Of a DNA stretch of 64,000 nucleotides, positions 34,672 through 47,400 are shown piece by piece. How positions within the stretch are numbered: position 1 is the stretch's first letter; the number at the start of each line of letters is the position of its first letter. Under the pieces are notes generated by a model. The model had not been told where the DNA came from, ran no database searches, and saw nothing but the letters and a program-made list of their open reading frames with translations. The stretch is taken from contig CAMZMU010000089.1 of NCBI GenBank assembly GCA_947311845.1, forward strand, positions 18,604,336 to 18,668,335. The letters run 5' to 3'. This DNA comes from Poa pratensis. Lineage: Eukaryota > Streptophyta > Magnoliopsida > Poales > Poaceae. The position numbers and the translations under genes are program-made.

Positions 34672-34853
34672 TTTATATACAAGTTTTAGCTTGCTACTAG
34701 CTAGCAGCTGGTACAGCCAGCATCGACCGAACGATCGGTACGCCGGACCTGCTCCAGCGCGTAATGAGAAGAATTAACCGACGACATAATCAGCGTAGAC
34801 TAAAATGACGAATGAGCGTGCGGTTATAGGTTATTTCACCTAATCACCGGACA
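34672..34853 (-). promoter_or_regulatory. Promoter-like block of copy D, stranded beyond the LINE
   Basis: Minus-strand TATATAAA lies at 34,672-34,679 and the conserved upstream block at 34,771-34,853. These match the copy C block closely (one 9-bp local duplication GGTTATAGG). Similarity to the C upstream region continues to ~35,110 and resumes at ~38,390. Confidence 0.55.
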
Positions 34854-36882
34854 ACCTGTCAATGACATGCAAAGCCCCAATATATAAGAATAGTTCCTGT
34901 AAACGTACCATGGGAAAAGAAAAATCAGTGACCACTGACCTGCAACTACCCAAGTGACCAAGTCGATCGTCCATGCATCAAGTCAACGGTAGACAGCCTT
35001 GAGAAACGACAGAACTCATACGACTATCAACGTACGTAAGTTGAGCAGCTTAATTAATCACCACCCAATTGGATGAATTGAGATGTAATAACTAACTTCT
35101 TCTCACGAAACAATACTTAGGAAATTTCCCTTTGCATCCCACTTGATTCACCATCTTGTATTGTACTAGTTGCTTTGCACGTGCAATCGCACGACTCACA
35201 AATAAACTTAATACATGTGAAACTTGGATCAAAGTAAATCCATATAAAAGGAGTCATACAATTTGCCTAAAGACAGCGATTGAGGGAAGTCTTGCAGAAA
35301 CCTGGCCGTTCTGAATGAAGAGCTGTCTCACGCACATAATTCTCACGCCCGTGAGCAACAATGTTCGTTGGAAAAAAGACGCAAAATAAAATAGGCACGC
35401 CGATTTCACGAAAGATAAGAGTGATCTCGGTTCTACAATTATACAAGACTGCCTTGTTGAATTACTATTTGACTTGCTCGGATATGTGTATCTTCATTGG
35501 ATGTAGCTGTAAATATGTTGATGCACCCTCTTCTTGTCAAACAACTAATATAGCATAACAATTAATCTCTACGAACAATGGGATACTTTAACTAATACAG
35601 TGTGCCTAGAGCTTAGTGTTGGGCTTCAAATTCTTTCCTGCTCATGAATATTTTAACCGATTTGCCAGGAGAAGGTGGTGTCTTGTTCAGGACAGAAACA
35701 TGGTTATCAGCTTTGGCAAGAGAAGTTCTATCCGAGGCTGCAGGACTTCTACGTGCTCAAGTCCCTACTCATGTGATTTGCTCTGAATTTTGTTTCTGAA
35801 CTCCGAACCAGACAGATTGGAACAAGAAGCAAAGCCTAACGTGTTTCAGGATAAGCAGAATACATTAGTTATAAGGCAGAACTAATGTAACCAAGACCTG
35901 TATAAATTAAAGCAAGTTCAGAGTGTCTGATCTGCAGTGAGGAAGAACTGCATCAACGCGAAATTTTTATCACATTCCCATAGTCTAAATAAGCATAAAT
36001 CAAGGAAACCCTCTCTCCCACAAGTCCATGTCCTCTATTTCAGCATGGCAGTCCCACCTGTGTCATCGCTTATTCCTCTTCCTGTTCTTGCCGATGGTTG
36101 CCATGTTGTCCACCTGATCACATGATTAGTTGAGATATAACTTATAATTGACAAACACTTGTAAAATCATGAAAGATCACATAGGTACATGAGTTACGTA
36201 TACGATATTTGAATGTACTATAGAAGAATAATCAAACACTGGAATTTAATCAATCTATGATGATAACTGGAAAGGCATAAACGTGTGTTCATGTATACCG
36301 ATCTGATAAGATGTTAATATGTTATGTCCCAAGCCCATCACAAGTAAAAAACGGCCGCTTCTCTCGGTGAATCTGAAGATGGAGTGTGGCCGGTCTCTTG
36401 GGAGGCCGGCAGCAAGATCTAGGCCGACCGGCTCGACACACTAATCGTAACTTGAGTGTTTGTAGTCTCAACATTTGAATGGGTGTAAAAAAGCATTCAG
36501 AAATGCAACGGGGTCATCTACTATTCAGAAATGCAACGAGACCAATATTTTCAGGGAGAGAAATTCCTAATTGCATACGAAACAAAAGGAAAAGAAAACA
36601 ATTGAGTTACAAAACTGAAGTTTTTGCACCTTGAATAGAATCGTCATCTATACCAGGAGACAAATAGACAGGACTAATAAGTGGTACTCTAGCATTTGAT
36701 ACAGCAACCTGGCTTACTAACATTACGTGGCAACTAATCGTTGCAGTAGTACTTCAGGTCACTGCATCTGCCAAAAACTTCAGCAAGCAATTCAGAACAA
36801 GGTTCAGACAGTATAAACGCTTGAATATCTGAGTGTTTACCTAGTGGCCTGAAAACTGTATTCTTTGGTTTAAGCTCGTACT

Positions 36883-37260
36883 TCAGTCTTCAGGTAAGTC
36901 AGAACTACTTGCGGAATCAAATTTACCACACACGCCAGCTGAACAAATAGCAATTGGATCGAATCCATGCTCAGCTGAAGCACCGGCGCTCATGCTCGGT
37001 GTCCCGCTCCATGCACTATGGGACCTGCCGAGGTGCGTCCACGGGATGCAGCCCGTGGGCGAGGAGCTGCGGCAGGCGGGAAGGCCGGCGAGCTCTTCCG
37101 CCGTTCCTCCTCCCCCTCCCCCTCCGCCGATTCGATGGCCCATGCCGGGGCCGCGCCGCCAGTTACCGGCGACCGGCACGTCGACCTCCTCCTCCGCTTC
37201 GTGGCCACCCACGCGGGCGAGCAGCTCCGCCGGATGTTCGGCTTCTCGGCGTAGAACAGC
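36883..37260. other. GC-rich gene-like fragment (unrecognised)
   Basis: Sharply GC-rich compared with its surroundings, with overlapping open frames on both strands. The plus frame 37,018-37,254 ends HVDLLLRFVATHAGEQLRRM followed by FGFSA, and the minus frame 37,212-36,883 ends in SSSDLPED. Either could be a captured exon. Strand and family were not resolved. Confidence 0.3.
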
Positions 37261-37715
37261 CGGGAAACCTCGGCTACTCCGTCAGCTCGTCCTCCTCCTG
37301 CGGCATCCGTTCACCTTGGCCTGCAGCCACCTCGAGAAGCGTCGTTCATGGGAGGTCTTGACGGGCGGCGCGATGGAGGATTGGAAAGGTTCTCAAGAAG
37401 CGAAGCGGGGAAAGAGGAGAGGAATTGCGGAAACTGCACATTAATAGGATTCGCTCGGATTTGATCCGCGTAATCGGAGCAGAATGTCGTCTGAGGCAGA
37501 GTTTTCGTCCGCTCCCCAAAATTGCTAAATGCACACAGGGTGCGGGTTAGCTGTTATAGTGACGGTTAGATCTTACTCGGCGGGCCTGATCGTGTGGTGG
37601 AAATTGGTCCCAATTGTTCTGTGCACGGTAGGTGGGGTGTGCTTAGCGATGAATATGTTTGCTCTTTTATTAGTAGTAGAGACTATACGCCCCACACCAT
37701 CTTGTACCTCATTTA

Positions 37716-38030
37716 GGGCCTATTTGATTCGCAGTATAGGGAAAACGCAGGAATAGGAAAACTGCAGGATTGTAATGTCATGTCCACTTCAATCATACAG
37801 GATTTCACATGCATTAATCTTTGTTTGATTCCATCACAGGAAAAGTAAAGGATTTTGAGAAAAAGGTGTGAGTGGATGTTAGAATTCCTATAGGAACTAG
37901 TGCAAAGGATTTCATTGGAAAAAATCCTATGGGTTTCAATCCTATGAATCAAACAAGTATCATAGGAAAAAATCCTAAGGATTTGAATCCTACAAGATTC
38001 CTATGCAAATCCTTTGAATCAAACATGTCC
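37716..38030. mobile_element. Tourist/PIF-Harbinger MITE
   Basis: Inverted ends GGGCCTATTTGATTC and GAATCAAACATGTCC and a TTA duplication (37,713-37,715 and 38,031-38,033) enclose 315 bp with many internal AATCCTA/TAGGATT words. Confidence 0.85.
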
Positions 38031-38190
38031 TTAACAGTTTTCTTTAACATCCGCTCCCAAGATTTTTCCTTAGATATATTTTTATGTGAAGCACAATTAA
38101 TTCTTCCTGTAATTTCGCAAACCAAGCTTCAGGCTTCTTCAAGCCAGCTTATGAAAATGGCGTAATGTTACACTGCTCTCATACGTTGAT

Positions 38191-38365
38191 AGTGAGGCCT
38201 ATTCTTCCTGTAAGCTCACGTCGAGCCTTCGTCGGGAAATGCATGGCTATCTTGGCATCTACTCTCTCCATCTCATAATGTAGAATATATTGATCGTAAT
38301 AACATCTTATATTATGGGACATGGAGTAGTCAATAATCACACAAGCTTGATGAATAGGCCTCACT
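38191..38365. mobile_element. Inverted-repeat element containing a tiny Stowaway
   Basis: The ends AGTGAGGCCTATTC and GAATAGGCCTCACT are perfectly inverted over 14 bp. The class is uncertain because no clear target duplication is visible. The element at 38,262-38,326 lies inside. Confidence 0.6.
38262..38326. mobile_element. Very short Stowaway MITE (65 bp)
   Basis: CTCTCTCCATCTCATAATGT at one end and TTATGGGACATGGAG at the other are inverted, with TA on both sides (38,260-38,261 and 38,327-38,328). It looks like an internal-deletion derivative of a common grass Stowaway. Confidence 0.7.
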
Positions 38366-38535
38366 ATTTCGTTTCGGCATTAATTATAATATGGGTTACA
38401 AAGTGGAAAGGACGTTGCGAAATGGGATAGAAAGTGGGAAAAATACCGCTAAATCAGGGTACAAAGTGATCAAAACTTCTAAATGAGGTACTTATTGTCG
38501 CTTTTAGAGGCTTTACAAAGTGTAATTTTACTCAA

Positions 38536-39910
38536 CACTAGTAGGAAAAGCCTTATCAGTGGCGCACCAAAAATGGAATTGCTGGGTGCGCCACAGAATC
38601 CTCGCCACTAAAATATTTTTTCTGTGGCGCACCATGGGCGTGCGCCACAGAAATCCACTTTCTGTGGCGCACCTGGCCTGGTGCGCCACAGAAATCCACA
38701 TTTCTGTGGCGCACCTGCCTGGTGCGCCACAGAATTCTGAAAAAATTCAAAAAATTCAAAAACTGCAAACAAAAATTAAAAAGTTTCGAAAAAAATCAGA
38801 AAAATCAAAATATGAAATAATATGAAAAATCCTAATTATTGGAATTATTTTCAGATTTTTTTGAACTGATACCTTCCCGCTAGGTCACCTATCCTCAAAT
38901 TGCTCCAACCCTAGCACGCTTAACTTCTAAGTTCCACCAACTTCACCTACCCTTGTGGCACTCAAGTTCTTATTGATATATATATCATATGTATCCTCTT
39001 AAGTCCTGTATGTGTATATGTTATGTATATGTTATAAACGTATGATTTTAAATTTCAGATTTTTCAAAAACTTCTAAACTTTCAAAAGGAGATTCAAAAG
39101 TTTCAAAAAATCCAAAAAAATTCAAAAAACTTAAAAAAAATCAAAAAATCCAAAAAAATTCAAAAAATCTAAAAAGTCCAAAAAAAAATCCAAAAATATA
39201 AAAAAGTCAAGAAAAGTCAACAATCTTCTTTGTTATACATTTCTGTGTCTTTTTTGGAATTTTTGAATTTTTTTAAATTTTTTGAATTTTTTTGATTTTG
39301 CTGCGAAAAATCGTCTGTTTGAAATAACTTTTTTTCTTTTGGAATTCGAATTCGGATTTTTCTCACAATTTTTTGACATATTATTTGCGTTATTTTGACG
39401 TCGTATGCAAAAGTTATGGCCGTTACAAGATTTCTTTTTCATTTGTTGCATAAAAGGTCAAAATTCATATTTCAAAATTTCTACACCTACTAGACACTCA
39501 TACCTAACTACATGTAAAAGGGTTATATTTATTGAAATTTTTATCATTTTCCTTTACTTCCTGCAAGACTAAAAAGACGATCCACGGGGGGGTGGGATTT
39601 GAAAAAAAAAAATTTTGTGGCGCACCACGCCACAGAATGTCAACTTTCTGTGGCGCACGTGGCTGGTGCGCCACAGAATTATTTTTTTCAATTTTTAACC
39701 CACCCCCCGGATAACTTTCTGTGGCGCACCCGGCCATGTGCGCCACAGAAATGTGGATTTCTGTGGCGCACCTGGCTTGGTGCGCCACAGAAATCCACAT
39801 TTCTGTGGCGCACATGGCCAGGTGCGCCACAGAAATATGACTTTCTGTGGCGCACCAATTAAGGGTGCGCCACAGAATACAACCTACCTATAATGGTTTT
39901 CCTACTAGTG
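38536..39910. mobile_element. Non-autonomous CACTA (DTC) DNA transposon, copy 2
   Basis: This 1,375-bp element has ends CACTAGTAGGAAAAG and ATGGTTTTCCTACTAGTG and a perfect 3-bp duplication CAA (38,533-38,535 and 39,911-39,913). Subterminal arrays of TTTCTGTGGCGCACC inverted pairs lie at 38,558-38,733 and 39,614-39,880, with an AT-rich centre of CAAAAAATTC words. It shares ends, arrays and a central ATCGTCTGTTTGAAATAACT segment with copy 1, but lacks the GA minisatellite. No transposase. Confidence 0.93.
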
Positions 39911-40040
39911 CAAGAACATATGCCACAAGAATTCATGGAGAATGCGAATTAGATCACAGGCTCCATGGAGCTCTTTTTTCACAACAAATATATTATATCA
40001 AGATCTTAATAAATTCTAAAAAAAGTAAGAGAGATATTAT

Positions 40041-40291
40041 TCCCTCAGTTTCAATATAATCTACATTCTACAAATTGATAAATTAGCAAGTCATTTAATA
40101 GTACTACTTAGAAAGCAAACAACCAATCCAAAATACATTAAAATTAATGACATTCAATAGAGAGAGCAAGACTATTTCATATATGTTGGTTTTGATTATC
40201 TAGAATGCAATCAATGTCTAAAACCTAGAACAAAGATTAATATGGAACACAATTTTACTTTATAATATAGATTATCACGAAACGGAGGGAG
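40041..40291. mobile_element. Stowaway-like MITE
   Basis: The ends TCCCTCAGTTTCAATATAAT and the inverted counterpart near ATAATATAGATTATCACGAA plus ACGGAGGGA enclose about 250 AT-rich bp. The left end is mutated and the TA copies are not perfect. Confidence 0.55.
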
Positions 40292-41458
40292 AATGTTGGT
40301 GCTAACTCTCTAAGATGACATCCTTCCATATGGAAACCGAATGAAGAAAACTAGTAAATGAATTTCCCGTTGGGAGTGGAAGTGTAAAGGCACATGCATG
40401 CTCAAATGATTCTATGATATACCTAAGCAATATGTGAACCTCCATTATATCCGGCATGCAAAATTTATCGATACAAGGATAAGAATAATGGTGAAGGTTG
40501 CAAGGATGGCCTAGAGATGAAGAAGGGATTCAAGTTAAAGTGGTTTGGTATTTGCTTAAGTGTTTATAACTATCAGTCTAAAACTAAATTTAAGCATCAA
40601 GGGGGATTTGCATAAGCGGAGATAGTAAAAATTATAAACGTGTATGCGGATAATTGCCTCAAGAGAAGACATTGGGTGGAAATTAAATTGCGGAGAAAAC
40701 TTTATGAAGACGAAAAAGTTTTTAAAATATAACAAATGGTATATTAGAACAATGATGCTCTACGTATGTTAATTTTTTTGCTCAATTTACAGGGTCTTCG
40801 CCATATTTCATGGCTAACAAAATTCTTATAGACCCAAATGGATTTAAGGATGAACTTGAAATTTATATATTATTATAGTAAATCACTTAACCCACATACC
40901 ATATGATCTCAGGAATTCGAAGAAGTTGATAAGAGAGTATCATGTACCTCAGATGCGGAGTACTCCCGGTATTCAGTGTCGTATGCATATCTCATGTTAT
41001 TGAAGTTTATGAAACAAAAACAACACTTATACTTCATGCATCTACTTATTGCAAGATTTTAAATCCAAAATCCCGAAAAAACGGACGAATCCATCGCTAA
41101 TATGGTCAATCGGCTGAATTTAAACGCTGCAAAAAGAAAATGGGCTGAATTTAGAGCTCAAATAAGATTAGCTGCTATTTGTAGCTGCATTTATCTTTTT
41201 CTTTTCTATTTTGCCTGTGTTTCGATTTTGGATTTGGATTTTTGTGACACGATTGATACATATTCCCGATATTACTAATACTCCCTCGGTTCACTTTTGA
41301 ATTTTGATAACTTCTGGACCGACGGTTTTGAATTTGGAAGTACACGGTACGTTCTCGTTGGTCGTTGAGGCAGAGTCGTGTAGTCGCACTGTGGACTCGG
41401 TCACTTCGGTTAGTGACACTTGAAGCAACAGCCGACGCGCCCGCCCCATCTCAGCCGA
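40292..41458. other. Upstream region of the arabinokinase locus
   Basis: AT-rich unassigned sequence. A single Stowaway-type end (TACTCCCTCGGTTCAC) lies at about 41,279-41,294, only ~165 bp before the start codon, and may mark a truncated MITE in the promoter. No clear TATA box was picked. Confidence 0.35.
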
Positions 41459-44400
41459 ATGGATCCAGAGCTCCCTGCCAATTCGCCGGCAATGTCGACC
41501 GCCGGAGACGCTGACGGCGCGCCACCACCATCGCCGTGTCGCCTGGTTTTCGCCTTCTATCTCACCGGCCACGCCACCCGCGCCATCGAGGTTCCCCGCC
41601 CCTTTCCTCCCAGCTCCTGCTCCGGCAATTTCGACCACTGCGATCTCAGGTGTGCTTCGCGATTCGCAGGTGGTGCGGCACCTGATCGCGGTGGGGCACG
41701 AGGTGCACGTGTCGACGGCGGTGCCGGAGTTCGTCTTCACCGCCGAGCTGCGCTCGCCATGCCTCCACGTCCGCAAGGTCCTCCTCGACTGCGGCGCCGT
41801 CCAGTCCGACCCCCTCACCGTTGACCCCCTCGCCTCCCTCGAGAAGGTTCCTCACAGAGAACTCCTCACTTCCTACTGCTGCCGGTGTGCGTCTGCGCGT
41901 CCCGTGACTGATATATTGGGTGTGTGTGTGTGTGTGATTGCGGAATGCAGTACCATCAGACCGCCGTGGTGCCTCGCGAGTCGATCCTGAAGACGGAGGC
42001 GGAATGGCTCGGCTTCGTCAAGGCAGACCTAGTGGTACGACTACTTCTCTGCTCTGCCATGATTCAGTCCATGTCAAATTGATGTCTTCCTGTCATGCCT
42101 ACATATGTGAAGCGAATGCTGTTTTGGTGTTGCTTCTGGGATAGGTCTCGGATGTCGTTCCTGTGGTGTGCAGGGCGGCTGCAGATGCAGGTATCCGTGC
42201 GGTCTGCATTGGGAATTTTAGGTGAGCATATGTTCTTTTCTCAGGTCCTGCCAGATATAACAGCACTTTTTCAGCTATACCACATCTTAGTATTTTAAGA
42301 TGCAATCCTTAACCTTGTAGAATCATGTTGAACTTTCTTGCTAGTCTCTGTTGTCACGATGATGTTCTCTGGCTGAATATTCACTATTTCAAAAAAAATC
42401 TAATTGCACTTGCACTAGAAATAACAATGGTTTCAAAGGATTGCATTTGATTTTGCTATGTGCAATGTGCAGTTGGGACTACATATACGCAGAATACATT
42501 GTGGGGGCTGGGTATCATCACCGATCTATTGTTTGGCAGGTTGCTTTTTACTATTTCCAGAATCACCATATTGCTTCTTTTTCTTTTCCATTGAAAGTGT
42601 TCAAATTTTGATCTTAAGGTTATCTGCAAATAATCACCATCATGATGATGTTCCGACTCTCTGCTACTGCGCCCTTCAGCACTGTCCTTTTTTCTGCATA
42701 TATGCTCATCGACACTGTTAGTAATTATGATCAATCTTATCATTCATCAACATTTACAGATAGCAGAGGATTATTCTCATTGTGAGATCTTACTTCGTCT
42801 ACCTGGATACTGCCCTAGTATGTGCAATTGTATTTTTTTGTTTTCTTTCTTGCATAAATCTATGCCCAGTAATAATTAGAATTGAATGTTTCTTTCACTC
42901 TGTAGTGCCGGCTTTTCGTGATGTCACTGATGTGCCTCTTGTTGTAAGAGGCTTGCGCAAATCTAGATCTGAGGTTTGTATGACTCTGCTCGAGAAGGAT
43001 GTGCAACAGGCTTGAACACCCATCTTCGTTTTCTAATTTGCATTTTTTTATTTTGATCTATTAGGTGAGGAAGGACCTTGGGATTGCAGAGAATACTAAG
43101 GTTGTCATTTTCAATTTTGGGGGACAGGTGGGTTTACGAGGCATGTTGCTTTACTTTCTGCAGTAAAGGGGAACACAAACACTAGACTTAAGGAGAGCTC
43201 ACGGTATTCAATAAAAATAAGAGACCAGATCAACTCGAAGTAATATCTAGTTATTTGAATTTCAAGGATATTAGATATTATCTACATACATCATTTTGAA
43301 GTGATGTCCCTGGAACAATAAGATCATTATGAATACACTATATACTGATTTTCAAAAAAAAATTATGTGTGAATATTGTTCTTCATATAATCATATGCCA
43401 TGTTTTGTAAAAAATAAGCGATATTCTATGTTCTATGTTGAATGGTCCTATCATCCTATGCATTTATGTTATGAGATAAGCATACTAATGTACTATTATC
43501 CCCAGCCAGCAGGATGGAAACTAAAGCAAGAATGGCTGCCTGATGGTTGGATCTGTTTGGTATGTTTTTTCTGTGATTGAGTTCCGAAGTCTGTTCTTTC
43601 AGAATGTGCGTGTCTCGCTGAAGCAAACTAAGCACTCTCTTCATAAAGGTCTGTGGTGCATCTGATTCTCAAGAGCTCCCCCCAAACTTCATCAAGCTTG
43701 CGAAAGATACTTACACACCAGATGTTATGGCTGCATCTGACTGCATGCTTGGTAATATATGGCCGTGTGTGTTGACTGCTGATTTTCTTTTTATTCTTGA
43801 TAGATACTTACTCTCCGTCTCTTATAGGAAAAGTTGGATATGGAACTGCAAGTGAGGCTTTGGCCTACAAACTTCCATTTGTGTTTGTCCGCAGAGATTA
43901 TTTTAACGAAGAACCATTTTTGCGGAATTTGCTAGAGGTTGAAACATTTGTTACCATCACAGTATACTAGAGATAACTTATCATAGCTGTGTTAAAAAAT
44001 ACGTTAATGTGGGGTCCTCTGTCCCTCTTTATTCAGCATTACCAAAACAGTATTGAGATGATTAGAAGGGATTTTCTTGCTGGGCACTGGAAACCTTATC
44101 TACTACGCGCTCTCACGCTTCAACCATGCTATGATGGCCCAATAAATGGTGGTCAGGTAATTTCCTGTCATGCTCCCCAACAGGGGGATCCTACAGTATT
44201 GTTGCATAATCGCATCCTGATTTGTCAGGACTTGAAACCATTTATGCAGTCAATTGCAGACAATCGGCTAGCGTAATCATCTTAAATCTCAGAAAACAAA
44301 TGTCGCATGTTCGAATCCGGAAAATCATGCTCAAAATCCACAGAAATAGCCCATCCGCCTCATGGTTAATGAGAATGGAACTCTGATCATTAGCCAGAGA

Positions 44401-47400
44401 GACAATGTTCCATTGCATTGGGCTATGCTATCTACTGCTTGCGGTCAATTGTATTAGAACATTGGTAGATTCTGTTATCCAGAATCAGCTGTAGTACGCT
44501 ATTGTGGCATTAACAGCATAATAGTACTTATATATGCACCAAAGAACAATCATTAGTTCATTAATCAACTATATCATACAGAAGCCATATCTGTTTCAGA
44601 AAGTCTGGAAGGGTAACCCCCTGGCTTTAGTTACTGAAAGTCATATTATTTGTCAGTAAGCTAACACTTGTCCATGCAGGTTGCTGCTCAGACCCTTCAG
44701 GATATTGCTGTTGGAAAGAAGTGTGTTTCTGATAAAGTGAGACATTCTACACTACTGTTGACTGATCAATGAGATTCACACTACTTTAATATGTGATTAT
44801 TATAGAGCTGCATTTCCATGCCCACTAGTCCACTCATTATATTTAAGTGCATCTGCTTTCACCTACAATTCTCTAGTTTTTGTAATTCATGGAAAATACT
44901 TTTTCCTAAAGGAGGTGGAAAGACCAGAAGCATATTCTAGAAACTATGTTTTGCAGCAAGTAAAATCATCACTTATTGAACATTTCTTGTTAAATATGTC
45001 AACAAGATTATAATTTTAAGTAAATTTTCAGAAACCCTACTTTACTGTTGTGCTGTAAACTTACCAACTTATTATTTCTGTAATTACAGTTTAATGGAGC
45101 AAGACGATTGCAAGATGCAATAGTGTTAGGGTATCAACTACAAAGGGCTCCTGGGAAAGATGTAGAAATTCCTGACTGGTATTCTCTTTCCGGCGCAGAT
45201 ATTGGTGCTCATCCAGCCTTAGAAAATGTTGAAAAAGAAAAAAACGCGGAATCGTGAGTTTACCCCTGAGTTTCTCACATGTCTGTACTTTTCTAGTAAT
45301 ATTTTTTGTTTTCTGACATATAATTCGGTTCTGGTAGACGCTGTGAAGATTTTGAGATACTCCATGGCGACCTGCAAGGATTAACAGATACCATGGCCTT
45401 TTTGAAGAGCTTATCTGGACTTACTGGAAATGAGTTGAAGAATTCTGAGGTGCAATCCCGAGAGAGAACAGCTGCATCTGTGCTCTTTGACTAGGAGGTA
45501 CTAATAATTGTACTGCTGTATGAACCAAATATTGCTGTTTGCCGACTCGCTGTCCTTGTAAACCATATAATATCTTCGTGAATTTAAGAAGATTAACCAG
45601 CTTTCCATATTCTGTGAAGTTTCATTTTGACATTTGCTAATCTATTATCCTGGCCAGTTAGGTTAAATCAATATCAACTGTGGCTCATTTTTATTCAGTT
45701 TGCACAGTCCATGTAGAGCTGACTTGCCATGCCGGTTTCAGGTTTTTCATGAAGTATGACCCAATATAAAAGCGTCAGATAAGATAGTTTGCATATTTTT
45801 TTCTAGTTTCACATAGTTGACCACAATTTCTATCATGTTAGCTCCATAGCCCTTATGCAGTGCCACATGTGTTCAACAGGTCACATTTGCCTTTTATTCT
45901 GACAATAGTTGCTTCTTTCGTTGATCTTTCCTTTTTCACAGGTTTATTTTTTGTTCTCATGTATTGTGGGCATATATATGACTTTGTCAAGCTTTTGCGG
46001 AAGGACGAATTTACACTTAGTTAGTCTTGTTGGCTTGATATGTCATTATTTTGACTACTGAAGTTAGTTATCTTAAAAGCTGAATGAACGATTAGTTTGT
46101 TATAATTATTTGTCTCTTACTTGATTCCTCCGCAGAGGGAAATATATGTAGCAAGGGCACCTGGACGGTTAGATGTCATGGGTGGCATTGCAGACTATTC
46201 AGGAAGTCTTGTTTTGCAGGTATATATACTCAACTACAGGTGAAAAATGTTATGTATTTGATTTTACGTTATATAATATCATGGTACTTACTCTTACGAA
46301 ATTTTATTGTTCTAACTCCCAAGACTAACATTCACATCTGTTGCAACTGAAAGAAACAACCTTTTTCTCTGGAAAAATGAAATGATTTTAGTTCATATTG
46401 TTTATCTTTAAATTCAGTATGCTGTGCAAAAACCTAGAATTTCATTGTTTTTGTTACATTTGCAGTAAACCATTGACTTTTTATGATATTCTTGAACGGG
46501 AAGACCATGGGTGATACTTTTTCATTATTTTTCTTCAGTATCACGGATTGTTAGATAATTTTTGGAAATAAATGCAGTACTATTCTTCTGGGTTCATATT
46601 TTAGCTAGTTCTGATCGAAATTTTTGATGCCATTAGTAGATGCCTCTTCGGGAAGCCTGTCATGTTGCTGTTCAGAAAAACCATCCCAGCAAGCAAAAAC
46701 TATGGAAGCATGCACAAGCAAGACAGCATGAGAACGCAGGAGTGGTACCTGTGATACAAATTGTATGCTCTACCCAACTGTTCAAATAATTTTTGTTATC
46801 ATCAATTCTCAAATTATTCTTCGCCACTGTTTTATTTAGTTACCTGCGTAGCATAAGTGTACCATATGTTGTTTGTATAATGAAAATGCCCATTCTGCCT
46901 AATTCATACTTTTTGCAACTCTGATGAAATTGGCAAACACATATTATCTTATGTAAATACATTCTTTTCCAGGTTTCATTTGGTTCCGAATCGAGTAACC
47001 GTGCACCAACTTTTGATATGGACCTGTCAGATTTTATGGATGGTGACAAACCAATATCCTATGAAAAAGCCAGAATTTTTCTGCCAGGACCCAGCACAAA
47101 AGTAAAGTATCTTGTATTTTTCTACAAAAAATCTTAGTGGTAATTATATTCACATATTTGCAAACTATCCGATCTCAGATGGGCTGCTTATGTCGCTGGA
47201 ACAATTTTAATCTTGATGACTGAGCTAGGTGTGCAGTTCGCTGACAGCATGAGCATTCTGGTAAGCACATAAGCTTCTTTTTGTCCTCCATTAATGTCAC
47301 ATTCATCAGAAATTATTTCGTACGCTCTATTTTGGGGATTGTATCAATCACAGCGTTATACTAGTTGATATTTTTTTTCTTATTTCGAAAGCGTATGATA

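Larger units (their letters stand above)
35115..38390. mobile_element. Insert of unknown type in the copy D upstream region
   Basis: Copy D and copy C upstream regions match on both sides of this 3.3-kb stretch, so it is an insertion (or a deletion in C). It holds AT-rich sequence without a recognised gene (35,115-36,880), a GC-rich gene-like patch, a Harbinger MITE and an inverted-repeat element. No terminal repeats were found, so a Helitron-like or composite origin is only a guess. Confidence 0.35.

Noticed and set aside
41420..41458. Alternative in-frame start for the arabinokinase (13 residues longer)
   Set aside because: The extension is not part of the family's usual N-terminus, and the ATG at 41,459 starts with the expected MDPEL-like sequence.
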